A DNA stretch of 64,000 nt. Source: Acinetobacter dispersus (lineage in GTDB: Bacteria > Pseudomonadota > Gammaproteobacteria > Pseudomonadales > Moraxellaceae). Positions 1 to 8,025 of this stretch are shown one piece after another. A program made the position numbers and the translations under genes. The stretch is taken from assembly GCF_009884975.1 (NCBI RefSeq), contig NZ_CP041970.1, positions 1,922,001-1,986,000 of the forward strand. Reading direction: 5' to 3'. The notes under the pieces are model-generated. The model made no database searches and had not been told where the DNA came from. It saw only the letters and a program-made list of their open reading frames with translations. Every line of letters begins with the position of its first letter. Positions within the stretch are counted from its first letter, which is position 1.

Positions 1-144
1 CGGAACTAGACCATGTAAGTTAAAATTCTCTCTTTCTTCTTCAGAAAAAGCAGAGCCTTTATTTAGCAGAGGTAGTTCTAAAAGAGCGTTTCCAGCATAG
101 TGAATATATAAAGGTTTTTTGATTTTACTAGGGTTCACAGACAT
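1..144 (-). CDS. maeA: NAD-dependent malic enzyme, N-terminal 48 residues (cut by window edge)
   Basis: Too short to be obvious, but the reverse strand from an ATG at 144 reads in frame to base 1. The segment [20 protein letters not shown] followed by [18 protein letters not shown] matches the N-terminal signature of the SfcA/MaeA NAD-malic enzyme family (malate to pyruvate plus CO2, cytoplasm). The rest of the gene lies left of the window, so catalytic and NAD-binding residues cannot be checked. A purine-rich stretch (AAAGAGTAAAGT) precedes the ATG. Identification rests on family recognition of these 48 residues only. Confidence 0.85.
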   Translation of the reverse strand, partial: MSVNPSKIKKPLYIHYAGNALLELPLLNKGSAFSEEERENFNLHGLVP

Positions 145-483
145 ACTTTACTCTTTAGACTCTCTCTCAAATGTACAAAAAATTTATTTGCTGAAATTCT
201 TTTAAAAAGAACTTTGGCATGGACAATAATTTACACCAAACGAGGTCAGAAACCGAATAATCTAGTTACATGTAAAGTGAATCATTATTTCGAAAATAAA
301 TAGTAGTCCCTTTTTTAGATCATTTTTCGTTCTAAACTGCAATATTTTGAATTATTTTTGCACCAGCTCAGGTCTATTATTGTAGTGATATCGTTGCAGA
401 TGCTTTTAAGTACCCATAAAAGCTCAAAGATGATGTCTGTTTTCAAGCAACAGACATCATCTTGATGAGTTTCTTAAAGTGAA
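145..483. other. Intergenic region, 339 bp
   Basis: AT-rich gap between the malic enzyme start and the SDR stop, both on the reverse strand. It should hold the malic enzyme promoter in its left part and holds a terminator-like hairpin at 427-463. I see no further open frame, RNA gene or convincing operator. Confidence 0.6.
427..463 (-). terminator. Hairpin terminator after the SDR gene
   Basis: A perfect 15-bp inverted repeat (AAGATGATGTCTGTT / AACAGACATCATCTT) with a 7-base loop lies 20 bases past the SDR stop. On the reverse strand it is followed by TTGAGCTTTT, a weak T-tract, so termination may be partial or factor-assisted. Confidence 0.6.
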
Positions 484-1326
484 TCAGGTTTTCTTTTTCT
501 TGCTTTTTTTAGTGAAAAAGCTAAGCGCATGCCCATAATGCGTTGGTGTGATACGTTGAATCAAATCAAGTACCTTGGCATCGTTCCCAATCAGAATACG
601 CGCTTTATCCGCTTTAACTGCATTCAGAATAATTTTAGCCGCCTGTTCTGGTGGCGTCTTTAAAACCTTATTAAATGCCTGACTCGCCTTAGCTGGGTTC
701 ATTCCTAAACTGCGAATACTGTCACTCATTCTTGCACTATTGGCAATATTGGTGCGAATTCCGCCTGGATGCACACAAGTTGCACTTAAACCATTATTCT
801 GTATTTTTAACTCTTGGCGTAAAGCCTCTGTGAAACCACGGACTGCAAATTTTGTGGCGTTGTAAGCGCTTTGTGTCGGCTGTGCGGTTAAACCAAACAG
901 ACTGGAGATATTAATAATATGTCCTTCATCACTTTGTTTTAAATACGGTAAAAATTCTTTAGTACCATACACCACACCCCAAAAATTAATATTTAAAATC
1001 CATTCCAGCTCATCATAGTTCATTCCTTCTACGGTACTCGCTAAAGCCACACCTGCATTATTAAAAATCAGGTTGATCTTGCCATGTGCTTTAAAACTCT
1101 CTGCAGCCCATTCACGTACTGCACTTTGATCTGATACATCTAGTTTTGTCAGTGTAACCTTGACAGGGTATTGCTGAAGTAGAGCCTGTGTTTCCATCAA
1201 CCCTTGTTCATTGATATCACTTAAGGCTAAATGTGCGCCTTGTTGTGCCAATAAAATTGCGAGCTGTTGACCTATACCCGACCCTGCACCTGTAATTGCT
1301 GCGACTTTTTGATTAAAACTTTTCAT
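484..1326 (-). CDS. SDR-family NAD(P)-dependent oxidoreductase
   Basis: A 280-residue classical short-chain dehydrogenase. The cofactor motif TGAGSGIG is at residues 12-19, NNAG at 89-92, catalytic Ser near 141-142 and the YNATK motif with Tyr155/Lys159, so all classical SDR residues are present. The C-terminus ends in a lysine-rich tail (KKSKKKKT), unusual for the family. The gene overlaps the upstream hydrolase gene by 14 bases, indicating one transcript. The substrate is unknown; it is probably a cytoplasmic alcohol, ketone or aldehyde oxidoreductase acting with the neighbouring hydrolase (inference). Confidence 0.85.
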   Translation of the reverse strand: MKSFNQKVAAITGAGSGIGQQLAILLAQQGAHLALSDINEQGLMETQALLQQYPVKVTLTKLDVSDQSAVREWAAESFKAHGKINLIFNNAGVALASTVEGMNYDELEWILNINFWGVVYGTKEFLPYLKQSDEGHIINISSLFGLTAQPTQSAYNATKFAVRGFTEALRQELKIQNNGLSATCVHPGGIRTNIANSARMSDSIRSLGMNPAKASQAFNKVLKTPPEQAAKIILNAVKADKARILIGNDAKVLDLIQRITPTHYGHALSFFTKKSKKKKT

Positions 1327-2404
1327 ATGATGACTCTAAAGGAAGTTGATAAAAATTGGCGGCATTTTGTCTAAATATGGCATGCAAGGCCTGATCACCA
1401 TAAGGACTCAACATTTGAATATAGGCATGGATTAGGTCATTTAAACGGGTGTTCGGCTTGTCCATCGGAAAATTGGATGCGAACATGATCCGCTCTGTAC
1501 CAAATACTGAGATTGCGTGCTGAATCATAGGTGTCAATAAACTCACCATCTCAACAATACTTGCTGTTCGACCCAGTTTATAGAATGTGTGTCCAAGTAC
1601 TGGCATCATCAAGCCCGAGATTTTGGCATGGACATTTTTCTGTTCAGCCAAAACCGCAATATCTTGCTGCCATTGTTTAAAAATGGCATCACGCTGCGAT
1701 TGTGTCATTCCCGTTTTCTTGCCCACGGCTCCAAATAAACCGACAGGTGTCGCCAGATGATCAATCACAATAAGTGTTTCAGGAAAATGCTGAGCGAGAG
1801 TTGTAATTTCATTTAATTGAGTAGAATAGCCCCAAGCATCAAAAGACAAATCCATTTTTGCCAAATGCTCAAAGCCTTGGAGAAATTTCTTGTCACGATA
1901 GAGATGGGGCCGATCACACCAACGATAAACACCGCTATCCTGATGCCAAGCCGCCATTTTACGAATGCCACGGAATAGCGGACTCGCATCCTGATGTGCT
2001 TTAAGAATATCTTTAAATTTTCGATCTCTTGGGTCAGCTGTTGCAACAATAGCACCTAATTTTAAACCCTGTGCTTTAAAATCTAATTGTTGAATCCAAT
2101 CCGTTTCTTCAACCACGCCAAAGCCTTTGTGATGGTGCCAATTGGCTTCGACATGAACCACACTCTCGACTGAAAATGGCGAAGTGTCTGCCTGATAATG
2201 CTTTGGTAAATAGGGATTCAATGCATATGTAGTTAAACCTAAACTATCCAATAAGGGTTTGGATTTAACCAACCGCACCACCCGATCCATGACAACAGGA
2301 TATTTCCCTAAAGCTTTGACCAATAGTGCTGCGGAATGCGGTGTATGATAAGGATCCCATTGATGGATATGCGGGTCGATGATTGCAAAATCTAATCTTG
2401 TCAT
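1313..2404 (-). CDS. Amidohydrolase-family (TIM-barrel) metal-dependent hydrolase
   Basis: About 363 residues from the ATG at 2404; the frame stays open to a TTG at 2416, which I regard as less likely. The N-terminus carries the His-x-His metal motif (DPHIHQWDPY), and IDHLATP plus the C-terminal ASNFPMD segment fit the amidohydrolase-2 family, which includes lactonases and decarboxylases. The stop overlaps the SDR start, so the two form a translationally coupled pair and may act in sequence on one compound. The substrate cannot be read from sequence; lactone hydrolysis is a guess from the family. Confidence 0.8.
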   Translation of the reverse strand: MTRLDFAIIDPHIHQWDPYHTPHSAALLVKALGKYPVVMDRVVRLVKSKPLLDSLGLTTYALNPYLPKHYQADTSPFSVESVVHVEANWHHHKGFGVVEETDWIQQLDFKAQGLKLGAIVATADPRDRKFKDILKAHQDASPLFRGIRKMAAWHQDSGVYRWCDRPHLYRDKKFLQGFEHLAKMDLSFDAWGYSTQLNEITTLAQHFPETLIVIDHLATPVGLFGAVGKKTGMTQSQRDAIFKQWQQDIAVLAEQKNVHAKISGLMMPVLGHTFYKLGRTASIVEMVSLLTPMIQHAISVFGTERIMFASNFPMDKPNTRLNDLIHAYIQMLSPYGDQALHAIFRQNAANFYQLPLESSYEKF

Positions 2405-2503
2405 TGTTATACTCAAAATAAGATAAAGACATAAAGTGTTAAATACTGCTCATCCATAGCGATCTCTAATTGTTCTAAATAGCTTTGTTGTTTTAGCCTA
2501 CTG

Positions 2504-2533
2504 AACAAATCATTATGAATAAAATGATTTGTT
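2504..2533. repeat. Inverted repeat upstream of the hydrolase/SDR operon
   Basis: AACAAATCATT and its exact reverse complement AATGATTTGTT are separated by 8 bases, about 100 bp upstream of the hydrolase ATG. There is no GC-rich stem or fitting T-tract, so an operator is more plausible than a terminator. The binding protein is unknown. Confidence 0.45.
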
Positions 2534-2739
2534 TAAATATTCAGATATGAATATGATTCATTGCATATCAGAAATGGTTGGCCTATATTCATACAATAAC
2601 TATTAATTTCATAGCTTTATTAAAAATTTAAAAGAAACTATCGTTCTCAACTTATAAAAATAATGTGCATTTTTTAAAAATAATAAATGCATTATCAACT
2701 GCTTAATTTTTATTGATCTTTTCTCGCCGACCAACTTCT

Positions 2740-2754
2740 TGTAAATAATTCTCA
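2740..2754. promoter_or_regulatory. Fur-like box before TonB receptor gene
   Basis: TGTAAATAATTCTCA matches the 7-1-7 Fur consensus TGATAAT-N-ATTATCA at 11 of 14 positions. It lies about 100 bp upstream of the receptor ATG, as expected for iron-repressed transcription. Confidence 0.6.
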
Positions 2755-2852
2755 TTTAAATATACTTTACAGCCTTATTGCCGTCCTAGCCTACCTTCAG
2801 GTTAGTTAAAACTACCTCTCTCTTGCTCCAACAGCACTCATCAGGTATCTAT

Positions 2853-5024
2853 ATGTCTGCTTTTTCCTCGCGCAAAAACCTTATTACTGTTGAAATTTTA
2901 AAACAAAGCAGCCCATTACTTTTATCTTTAATACCTGTGCTGTCATGGGCAGAAACAACATCAGAACACCCCACTCAACTCGCAACCATCAATGTTCAAG
3001 CTGAACAATCCTCAAGCTATATCGCTGCACAAACAGCATCAACCTTACGTGGCAATCAAAACAATCTAGAAAGCCCACAAACGGTAAATGTGGTGTCTAA
3101 ACAATATATGAAAGATTATTTGCCAGCAAACTTGGATAATGCACTAACCCAAGTTAGTGGTATTACTCAGGGTAATACTTTGGGGGGTACTCAAGATACC
3201 GTCATGAAACGGGGCTTTGGGGATAATCGTGATGGCTCGATTACCGTGAATGGCATGCCAATTGTGCAAGGTCGCACCATGAATGCTGCAGTTGAGCAGG
3301 TTGAAGTATTAAAAGGTCCTGCGTCTTTACTTTACGGCATTATGGACCCAGGCGGTGTGGTCAATGTCATTACCAAAAAACCTGAAACGACGCAAAAAAC
3401 TGAATTTTCAGTTTATGGTTCAAGCTTCGCCGCAGGTAAAAATGGTTTAGGTGCAAGTCTAGATACTACGGGTGCAATCAGTGACAGTAACTTTGCCTAT
3501 CGTTTTATTGCCGATCATTCCGATGCAGACTACTGGCGTAATTTCGGGAATCTTAAACAGACTTTAATTGCACCATCATTGGGTTGGGATAATGGTCAGA
3601 CCAAAGTCAATTTAAGTTATCAATATCGTGACTTTGACGTCCCTTTTGATCGTTCCACTATTTTTGATCCCAACACCCAAAAAGCTTTACCGATCTCTAA
3701 ATATCAACGCTTAGATGAAACCTTTAACCAAATGAAAGGTGAATCTCATTTGGCACAACTATTGGTTGATCATCAGCTTAATGATAACTGGTCTGCTCAC
3801 TTAGGCTATAGCTATAACTATGAAACCTATGATGCCAACCAGTTACGTGTCACGTCGTTAAATAGCAAGAACCACACCGTGAAGCGTCGTACCGATGCCA
3901 CCTTAAATGCAGAAAGTGTAGACAGTAATGCCCAAGCCTATCTCAATGGTTCGGTCAATTTACTTGGTTTGAAACATGATATTCAAATTGGTTCAGACAT
4001 TGAATATCGTAAATATTTCCGTCCAGATATGGTTCGTGGTGATAGCTCAACCTTAGATTATTTAAATCCAAAGTTTGGAATGGTTGAAGCGTCTAAAAAT
4101 ATCGTTGCATCCGATAGCGACCAAACCGATAAATTGCATACTTATGGTTTTTATATGCAAGATGCAATTCACTTAAATGAAAATTGGATTGCCGTACTCG
4201 GTGGGCGTTACTTACATTATCAACAGACTGCTGGGCGTAGCAGACCATTTAAAGAAAATACCAATACCAATGATGATGCTTGGCTCCCACATGCAGGTTT
4301 AGTCTATCAATGGAATGATCAGCTGTCTTTCTATGGTAGCTATACCGAATCTCTCAAACCATCATCTTCAATTGCACCTTTAGGCAGCAATGCAGTCATT
4401 GATGCAGACGTTAAACCTGAACAAGCCAAATCTTATGAAGTCGGTGCGAAATACGAATTCAATGACCGTATTAAAGCCAACTTTGCACTTTACAATATTA
4501 AAAAGCGTAATGTTTTAGCCAAAGTAACCAACCCATCGAGCAATGAAGTTGAACTGCATACCACAGGCGCAGTCCGTTCCAAAGGCGCAGAACTCGATCT
4601 CACAGGACGACTCACTGATCAGCTTGATGCGACCCTAACCTATGCCTATACCGATGCCAAAGTCACCGAAGATGAGCTCGGTTTGCAAGGTAATCGCCTG
4701 AACAATGTGGCACGAGATACAGCTTCACTCGCATTGGCCTATAACTATGGCGAACTTTATCATGGCAATTTACGTTTAGGGCTAAGCGGTAATTATGTCG
4801 GAAAACGTGCTGGAAATTCAGAGAATACCTTTGACCTGCCTGAATATGCATTGGCCAATGCCTTTGTCAGTTATGACACCACCATTGCCAAACAAGCGGT
4901 TAATTTTCAATTTAATTTAAATAATATCTTTGATAAAACCTACTATACGGCCAGCGTTAATAATCTGGCGGTGTCTCAAGGGGATTCTCGTCAAGCGGTA
5001 TTACGTGCCACTTTTAAATTCTAA
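2853..5024 (+). CDS. TonB-dependent siderophore receptor
   Basis: An outer-membrane ferric-siderophore receptor of about 723 residues from the ATG at 2853 (AGG 8 bases upstream). The frame is open 30 bases further to a TTG, which would put ten residues ahead of the signal peptide, so I prefer the ATG. A signal peptide ends near LSWA-ET. The plug domain shows TLRGNQNNLESPQTVNVV, VEVLKGPASLLYG and GGVVNVITKKP, and the protein ends in a beta-barrel signature with terminal Phe (ATFKF). The upstream Fur-like box predicts iron repression. The ligand is unknown; the plug is of the FhuE/FoxA-like siderophore class. An exported protein of unknown function follows. Confidence 0.9.
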   Translation: MSAFSSRKNLITVEILKQSSPLLLSLIPVLSWAETTSEHPTQLATINVQAEQSSSYIAAQTASTLRGNQNNLESPQTVNVVSKQYMKDYLPANLDNALTQVSGITQGNTLGGTQDTVMKRGFGDNRDGSITVNGMPIVQGRTMNAAVEQVEVLKGPASLLYGIMDPGGVVNVITKKPETTQKTEFSVYGSSFAAGKNGLGASLDTTGAISDSNFAYRFIADHSDADYWRNFGNLKQTLIAPSLGWDNGQTKVNLSYQYRDFDVPFDRSTIFDPNTQKALPISKYQRLDETFNQMKGESHLAQLLVDHQLNDNWSAHLGYSYNYETYDANQLRVTSLNSKNHTVKRRTDATLNAESVDSNAQAYLNGSVNLLGLKHDIQIGSDIEYRKYFRPDMVRGDSSTLDYLNPKFGMVEASKNIVASDSDQTDKLHTYGFYMQDAIHLNENWIAVLGGRYLHYQQTAGRSRPFKENTNTNDDAWLPHAGLVYQWNDQLSFYGSYTESLKPSSSIAPLGSNAVIDADVKPEQAKSYEVGAKYEFNDRIKANFALYNIKKRNVLAKVTNPSSNEVELHTTGAVRSKGAELDLTGRLTDQLDATLTYAYTDAKVTEDELGLQGNRLNNVARDTASLALAYNYGELYHGNLRLGLSGNYVGKRAGNSENTFDLPEYALANAFVSYDTTIAKQAVNFQFNLNNIFDKTYYTASVNNLAVSQGDSRQAVLRATFKF

Positions 5025-5033
5025 TAGAGGATC

Positions 5034-5061
5034 AGCGCAGTAAGTTCATTACTGCGCTTTT
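5034..5061 (+). terminator. Hairpin between receptor gene and exported-protein gene
   Basis: AGCGCAGTAA / TTACTGCGCT with a 5-base loop and a following TTTT sits in the 46-bp gap. It could be a weak terminator or attenuator lowering expression of the downstream gene, which starts ten bases later. Confidence 0.6.
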
Positions 5062-5070
5062 GAGATCAAT

Positions 5071-5748
5071 ATGAAAAAAATTCTTACGATCATGACGATG
5101 ATCCTTAGTACATGGACATCCTCTGTTTACGCCCAAACACAGATTGCCCTGATTTCGCAGCTTAAAGGGACTTCCTTTGCCACCGATGTTGCGATTCAAA
5201 ATTACTTGCAACGCAAGGGCTATCAGGTTGAGCTACTCGATCAGTCTGCTTCCCCCAGCAGTTTAAAAAACACGGATCTCGTGATTATCTCTTCAACAGT
5301 AGCATCCAAAAATCTGCAATCGGGTTGGCGACAACTGCCGATTCCGCTGATGACATGGGAAAATGATTATCTCGATGATCTGGCCATGACTGGTAAACGG
5401 ATTGACACTGATTTTGGTGAAGTGGAGAAAGAACGTTACTTATGGCTAGTAAATGCACCGCATCCCCTATCTGCACATCTTTCTGCGGGGACTCACAACG
5501 TCTATAAAGCACAAGCACCAATGAGTTGGGGCAAACCAGGACTCGGTGCAACCATCATTGCAACCATTTATGGGCAACCTGAAAAAGTCGCAATCTGGGG
5601 CTATGAAAAAGGTGCAACTATGGATTATGAGTCGCTAGCACCTGCAAAACGACTGATGTTTTTTCTCAATAATGAGACCTTTAGCAATCTGTCTGAGGAT
5701 GGCTTGAAACTATTTGATGCTGCGATTCAATGGTCTCTAAATAAGTAA
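5071..5748 (+). CDS. Exported protein of unknown function (possible GATase1/ThuA-like fold)
   Basis: A 225-residue protein with a clear signal peptide (MKKILTIMTMILSTWTSSVYA, cut before QTQ), so periplasmic or secreted. The mature part begins with alternating beta/alpha Rossmann-like sequence (QIALISQLKG, LVIISSTV, IPLMTWENDYLDDLAMTG), reminiscent of class-I glutamine-amidotransferase-like or ThuA-like folds, but I cannot identify catalytic residues or a family with confidence. It lies 46 bp behind the TonB receptor gene and could share its transcript through the hairpin between them, which would suggest a link to ligand handling (inference). Confidence 0.75.
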   Translation: MKKILTIMTMILSTWTSSVYAQTQIALISQLKGTSFATDVAIQNYLQRKGYQVELLDQSASPSSLKNTDLVIISSTVASKNLQSGWRQLPIPLMTWENDYLDDLAMTGKRIDTDFGEVEKERYLWLVNAPHPLSAHLSAGTHNVYKAQAPMSWGKPGLGATIIATIYGQPEKVAIWGYEKGATMDYESLAPAKRLMFFLNNETFSNLSEDGLKLFDAAIQWSLNK

Positions 5749-5768
5749 AATCCCAACTTAGATTTCAA

Positions 5769-5800
5769 TGCACTGATGCAGTTCACTCTGCATCAGTGCA
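5769..5800. terminator. Hairpin between convergent genes
   Basis: A 13-bp perfect stem (TGCACTGATGCAG / CTGCATCAGTGCA) with a 6-base loop, midway between the exported-protein stop (5748) and the AraC gene stop (5831). It probably serves both directions, though T-tracts are poor. Confidence 0.6.
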
Positions 5801-5830
5801 AATTCCCATCTATGCATTTGCTCGAATACT

Positions 5831-6715
5831 CTAAAATACTTCCTGACTTACCGCAGCCCTAAACGTTTTTGGTGCACAACCAAAACTTTGCACAAAAGCA
5901 CGACTAAAAGCAGCTTGGGATGAATAACCCACTAATTCAGCAACTTGTGCAATATTTTTATCAGTCTCTTTAAGCAACTGACAGGCCAATTTCATCCGCC
6001 AATTTTTTAAATACAGCATCGGAGGTACGCCAACCAACTCAACAAACTTCTTGGAAAAACTAGATCTAGACTGTTTAGTGAGTTGGGCAAGCGAATTTAC
6101 ATCCCATTCATAAGCAGGTTGCGCATGCATCAATGATAATGCCTTACTCATGATTGGATCGCGTAATGCAGAAATCCAACTTTGATGTTCAATCTTCTCC
6201 GTTGCTAACCAAAACCGTATCGACCAGACCAACAATAAATCAATGATTCGAGACAACATGACTCGACTGCCAAGTGCGGGGTGTTCAAGTTCAAGCTTGA
6301 TTGCAGCAACGGTCATGGGTACCCATTCTGCAATTTTTTCGGCCTCGTGATGTGAAGGTACATGAATATAAGTCGGCAATCCTTCCGCAATCGCCTCGCC
6401 ATAGATTCCTTTCAGCTGAAAAATACAGCTAATCACAGATACTTCCATTGTTTGTCCACTTACGATTTCAATCGAATGCTCAAGCTTCGTTGGCAAGACA
6501 ACAATGTCTCCAGTCTTTAAGATCAGGTTAAGATTAAGCCGTTTAATTTTAAGTCTGCAACTCGCATTTTGAATAATGTGGATATAGGCATGTTGAGCAT
6601 GAAAATTTATTTTTTTCTGCTGCGAAAAGTTTTCTAGACCGTAGATTTCACCCGATATCTCAGCAAATCGATAAATATCAAAAAAGATATCTGTTAAAGC
6701 ATGCTCATCACTCAT
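5831..6715 (-). CDS. AraC-family transcriptional regulator (cupin sensor domain)
   Basis: A 294-residue regulator. The N-terminal two thirds look like a cupin sensor (LILKTGDIVVLPTKLEHSIE). The C-terminal ~100 residues are an AraC double helix-turn-helix: WDVNSLAQLTKQSRSSFSKKF as first HTH, then IAQVAELVGYSSQAAFSRAF and FGCAPKTFR in the second. It is divergently transcribed from the alpha/beta hydrolase gene at 6919, the usual arrangement for a local activator and its target. The ligand is unknown. Confidence 0.88.
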   Translation of the reverse strand: MSDEHALTDIFFDIYRFAEISGEIYGLENFSQQKKINFHAQHAYIHIIQNASCRLKIKRLNLNLILKTGDIVVLPTKLEHSIEIVSGQTMEVSVISCIFQLKGIYGEAIAEGLPTYIHVPSHHEAEKIAEWVPMTVAAIKLELEHPALGSRVMLSRIIDLLLVWSIRFWLATEKIEHQSWISALRDPIMSKALSLMHAQPAYEWDVNSLAQLTKQSRSSFSKKFVELVGVPPMLYLKNWRMKLACQLLKETDKNIAQVAELVGYSSQAAFSRAFVQSFGCAPKTFRAAVSQEVF

Positions 6716-6918
6716 TTTGCTCGTCTGTCCTCAAAAGTGTTTCTGCAAAAACATTGGCGTTTCAGTTATTGTACAAGCCGAACAAATCACCAATAATCTT
6801 TTTTAGAAGATTTCGATAGTATAAAAATCGACCAACCTCTTTCTCATTCTTATACAGTCAACCTTCCCTTCTTAAGCTTATAAAATTCAACACAATAGCG
6901 TTCAGCTAGGAGATAAAT

Positions 6919-7614
6919 ATGAGTACTCAACCGACCATTATTCTCGTACATGGTTTTTGGGGCGGTGCAGCCCATTGGACTAAAGTGATTACTGAACTCT
7001 CTCATCAGGGGTATAGTGCCCTACGTGCCGTCGAACTCCCATTGACCTCTCTTGCAGATGACGTTGAACGAACCAAAAAAATGATTGCCCAAGTGGATGG
7101 TGATGTACTTTTGGTGGGTCATTCTTACGGCGGAGCAGTGATTACCGAAGCAGGCAACCATCCAAATGTCGTAGGTTTGGTTTATATTGCCGCCTTTGCG
7201 CCAGATAGCAATGAAAGCCCAGGGGCAATTACCCAACAACATTTACCTGTGGCAGCGCCGAACCTAGAACCAGATAGTGATGGTTATCTTTGGTTAAAAG
7301 TAGATAAATTTCACGAAAGTTTCTGCCAAGACCTGAGTAAAGATGAAGGTTTTGCCATGGGTGTTACCCAAAAAGCACCTTTAGCCAGTACTTTTGGCGA
7401 CAATATTTCTACCCCAGCTTGGAAAACCAAACCTTCTTGGTATCAAATTTCAACTCAAGACCGAATGATTAGCCCAGAAAACCAAGCGGTGATGTCAGAT
7501 CGTTTAAATGCTAAAAAAGTGATTTCTTTAAATGCAAGTCATGCTTCATTGGCTTCACAACCAAAAGAAGTGGCTGCCTTAATTACTGAAGCTGCTACAT
7601 TTTTTGCAAAATAA
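6919..7614 (+). CDS. Alpha/beta hydrolase
   Basis: A 231-residue cytoplasmic alpha/beta-hydrolase with no signal peptide. The oxyanion-hole segment LVHGFWGGAAHW is at residues 10-20, the nucleophile elbow GHSYGG puts Ser69 in position, and the catalytic His is in NASHASL near the C-terminus. It resembles the small salicylate/plant-type esterases (family resemblance only). A good ribosome-binding site (AGGAG) precedes the ATG. It is divergent from an AraC regulator, its probable controller, and is followed by a strong hairpin. The substrate, likely an ester or amide, is unknown. Confidence 0.88.
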   Translation: MSTQPTIILVHGFWGGAAHWTKVITELSHQGYSALRAVELPLTSLADDVERTKKMIAQVDGDVLLVGHSYGGAVITEAGNHPNVVGLVYIAAFAPDSNESPGAITQQHLPVAAPNLEPDSDGYLWLKVDKFHESFCQDLSKDEGFAMGVTQKAPLASTFGDNISTPAWKTKPSWYQISTQDRMISPENQAVMSDRLNAKKVISLNASHASLASQPKEVAALITEAATFFAK

Positions 7615-7629
7615 ATATAATGCTCTAGC

Positions 7630-7657
7630 AAATAGGGAATAATGTTATTCCCTATTT
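7630..7657 (+). terminator. Terminator hairpin after alpha/beta hydrolase
   Basis: AAATAGGGAATA / TATTCCCTATTT, 12-bp arms closing over four bases, 15 bases past the hydrolase stop. Confidence 0.65.
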
Positions 7658-7699
7658 ATCTGCCTTAACGCTGCTTGAACAAAACACAGAAGTTGCTGC

Positions 7700-7810
7700 T
7701 TATAAAACATATTCCCAGATAATGTAGCCTAGACCGAATCCGAGGAATGCATACAGTGTAATGATGAAGAATACAAAACTGGCATTATTCTTTTTTTTCA
7801 AAAAACTCAT
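7700..7810 (-). CDS. Small membrane protein, 36 residues (hypothetical)
   Basis: A short reverse-strand frame from ATG at 7810 to TAA at 7700. It starts MSFLKKKNNA and continues with one hydrophobic helix (SFVFFIITLYAFLGFGLGYI), then IWEYVL. A basic N-terminus before a single membrane span, plus a ribosome-binding site (AAAGGTG, about 6 bases before the ATG), support translation. It lies alone between the hydrolase terminator and the fadE terminator. I do not recognise the family; topology would be N-in with a periplasmic tail. Confidence 0.5.
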   Translation of the reverse strand: MSFLKKKNNASFVFFIITLYAFLGFGLGYIIWEYVL

Positions 7811-7915
7811 ATCGGCACCTTTGGCTTTGCTCAACTCATGCTGCTATAGTGCAATAAGATACAGACAAAAAAAAGACACAGAATTTTCTAAAAAAAATAT
7901 AACAGATAAGCATGG

Positions 7916-7947
7916 AAAAATTGGAACTGTTATGAAAACAGTCCCAA
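7916..7947 (-). terminator. Rho-independent terminator of fadE
   Basis: On the reverse strand an 11-bp stem (TTGGGACTGTT / AACAGTTCCAA, one G-T pair) with a 5-base loop is followed directly by TTTTT. It lies about 80 bases beyond the fadE stop. Confidence 0.75.
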
Positions 7948-8025
7948 ATATTATTAAAACGTGGACAATACCATCATCAATATATTCAGGACTGTTCGAT
8001 CTTAATTTCGAGATACTAAAAACAA

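Larger units (their letters stand above)
2405..2852. other. Divergent intergenic region, 448 bp
   Basis: Very AT-rich DNA between the reverse-strand hydrolase/SDR pair and the forward TonB receptor gene, so promoters for both should lie here. It contains an 11-bp-arm inverted repeat at 2504-2533 and a Fur-like box at 2740-2754. Nothing else stood out. Confidence 0.6.
7615..8025. other. Intergenic region, 411 bp
   Basis: Holds the hydrolase terminator, the 36-residue membrane protein candidate and the fadE terminator. A forward open frame through 7761-8036 has an A-rich, low-complexity translation that overlaps the fadE stop and the small gene, and is not supported. Confidence 0.6.
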
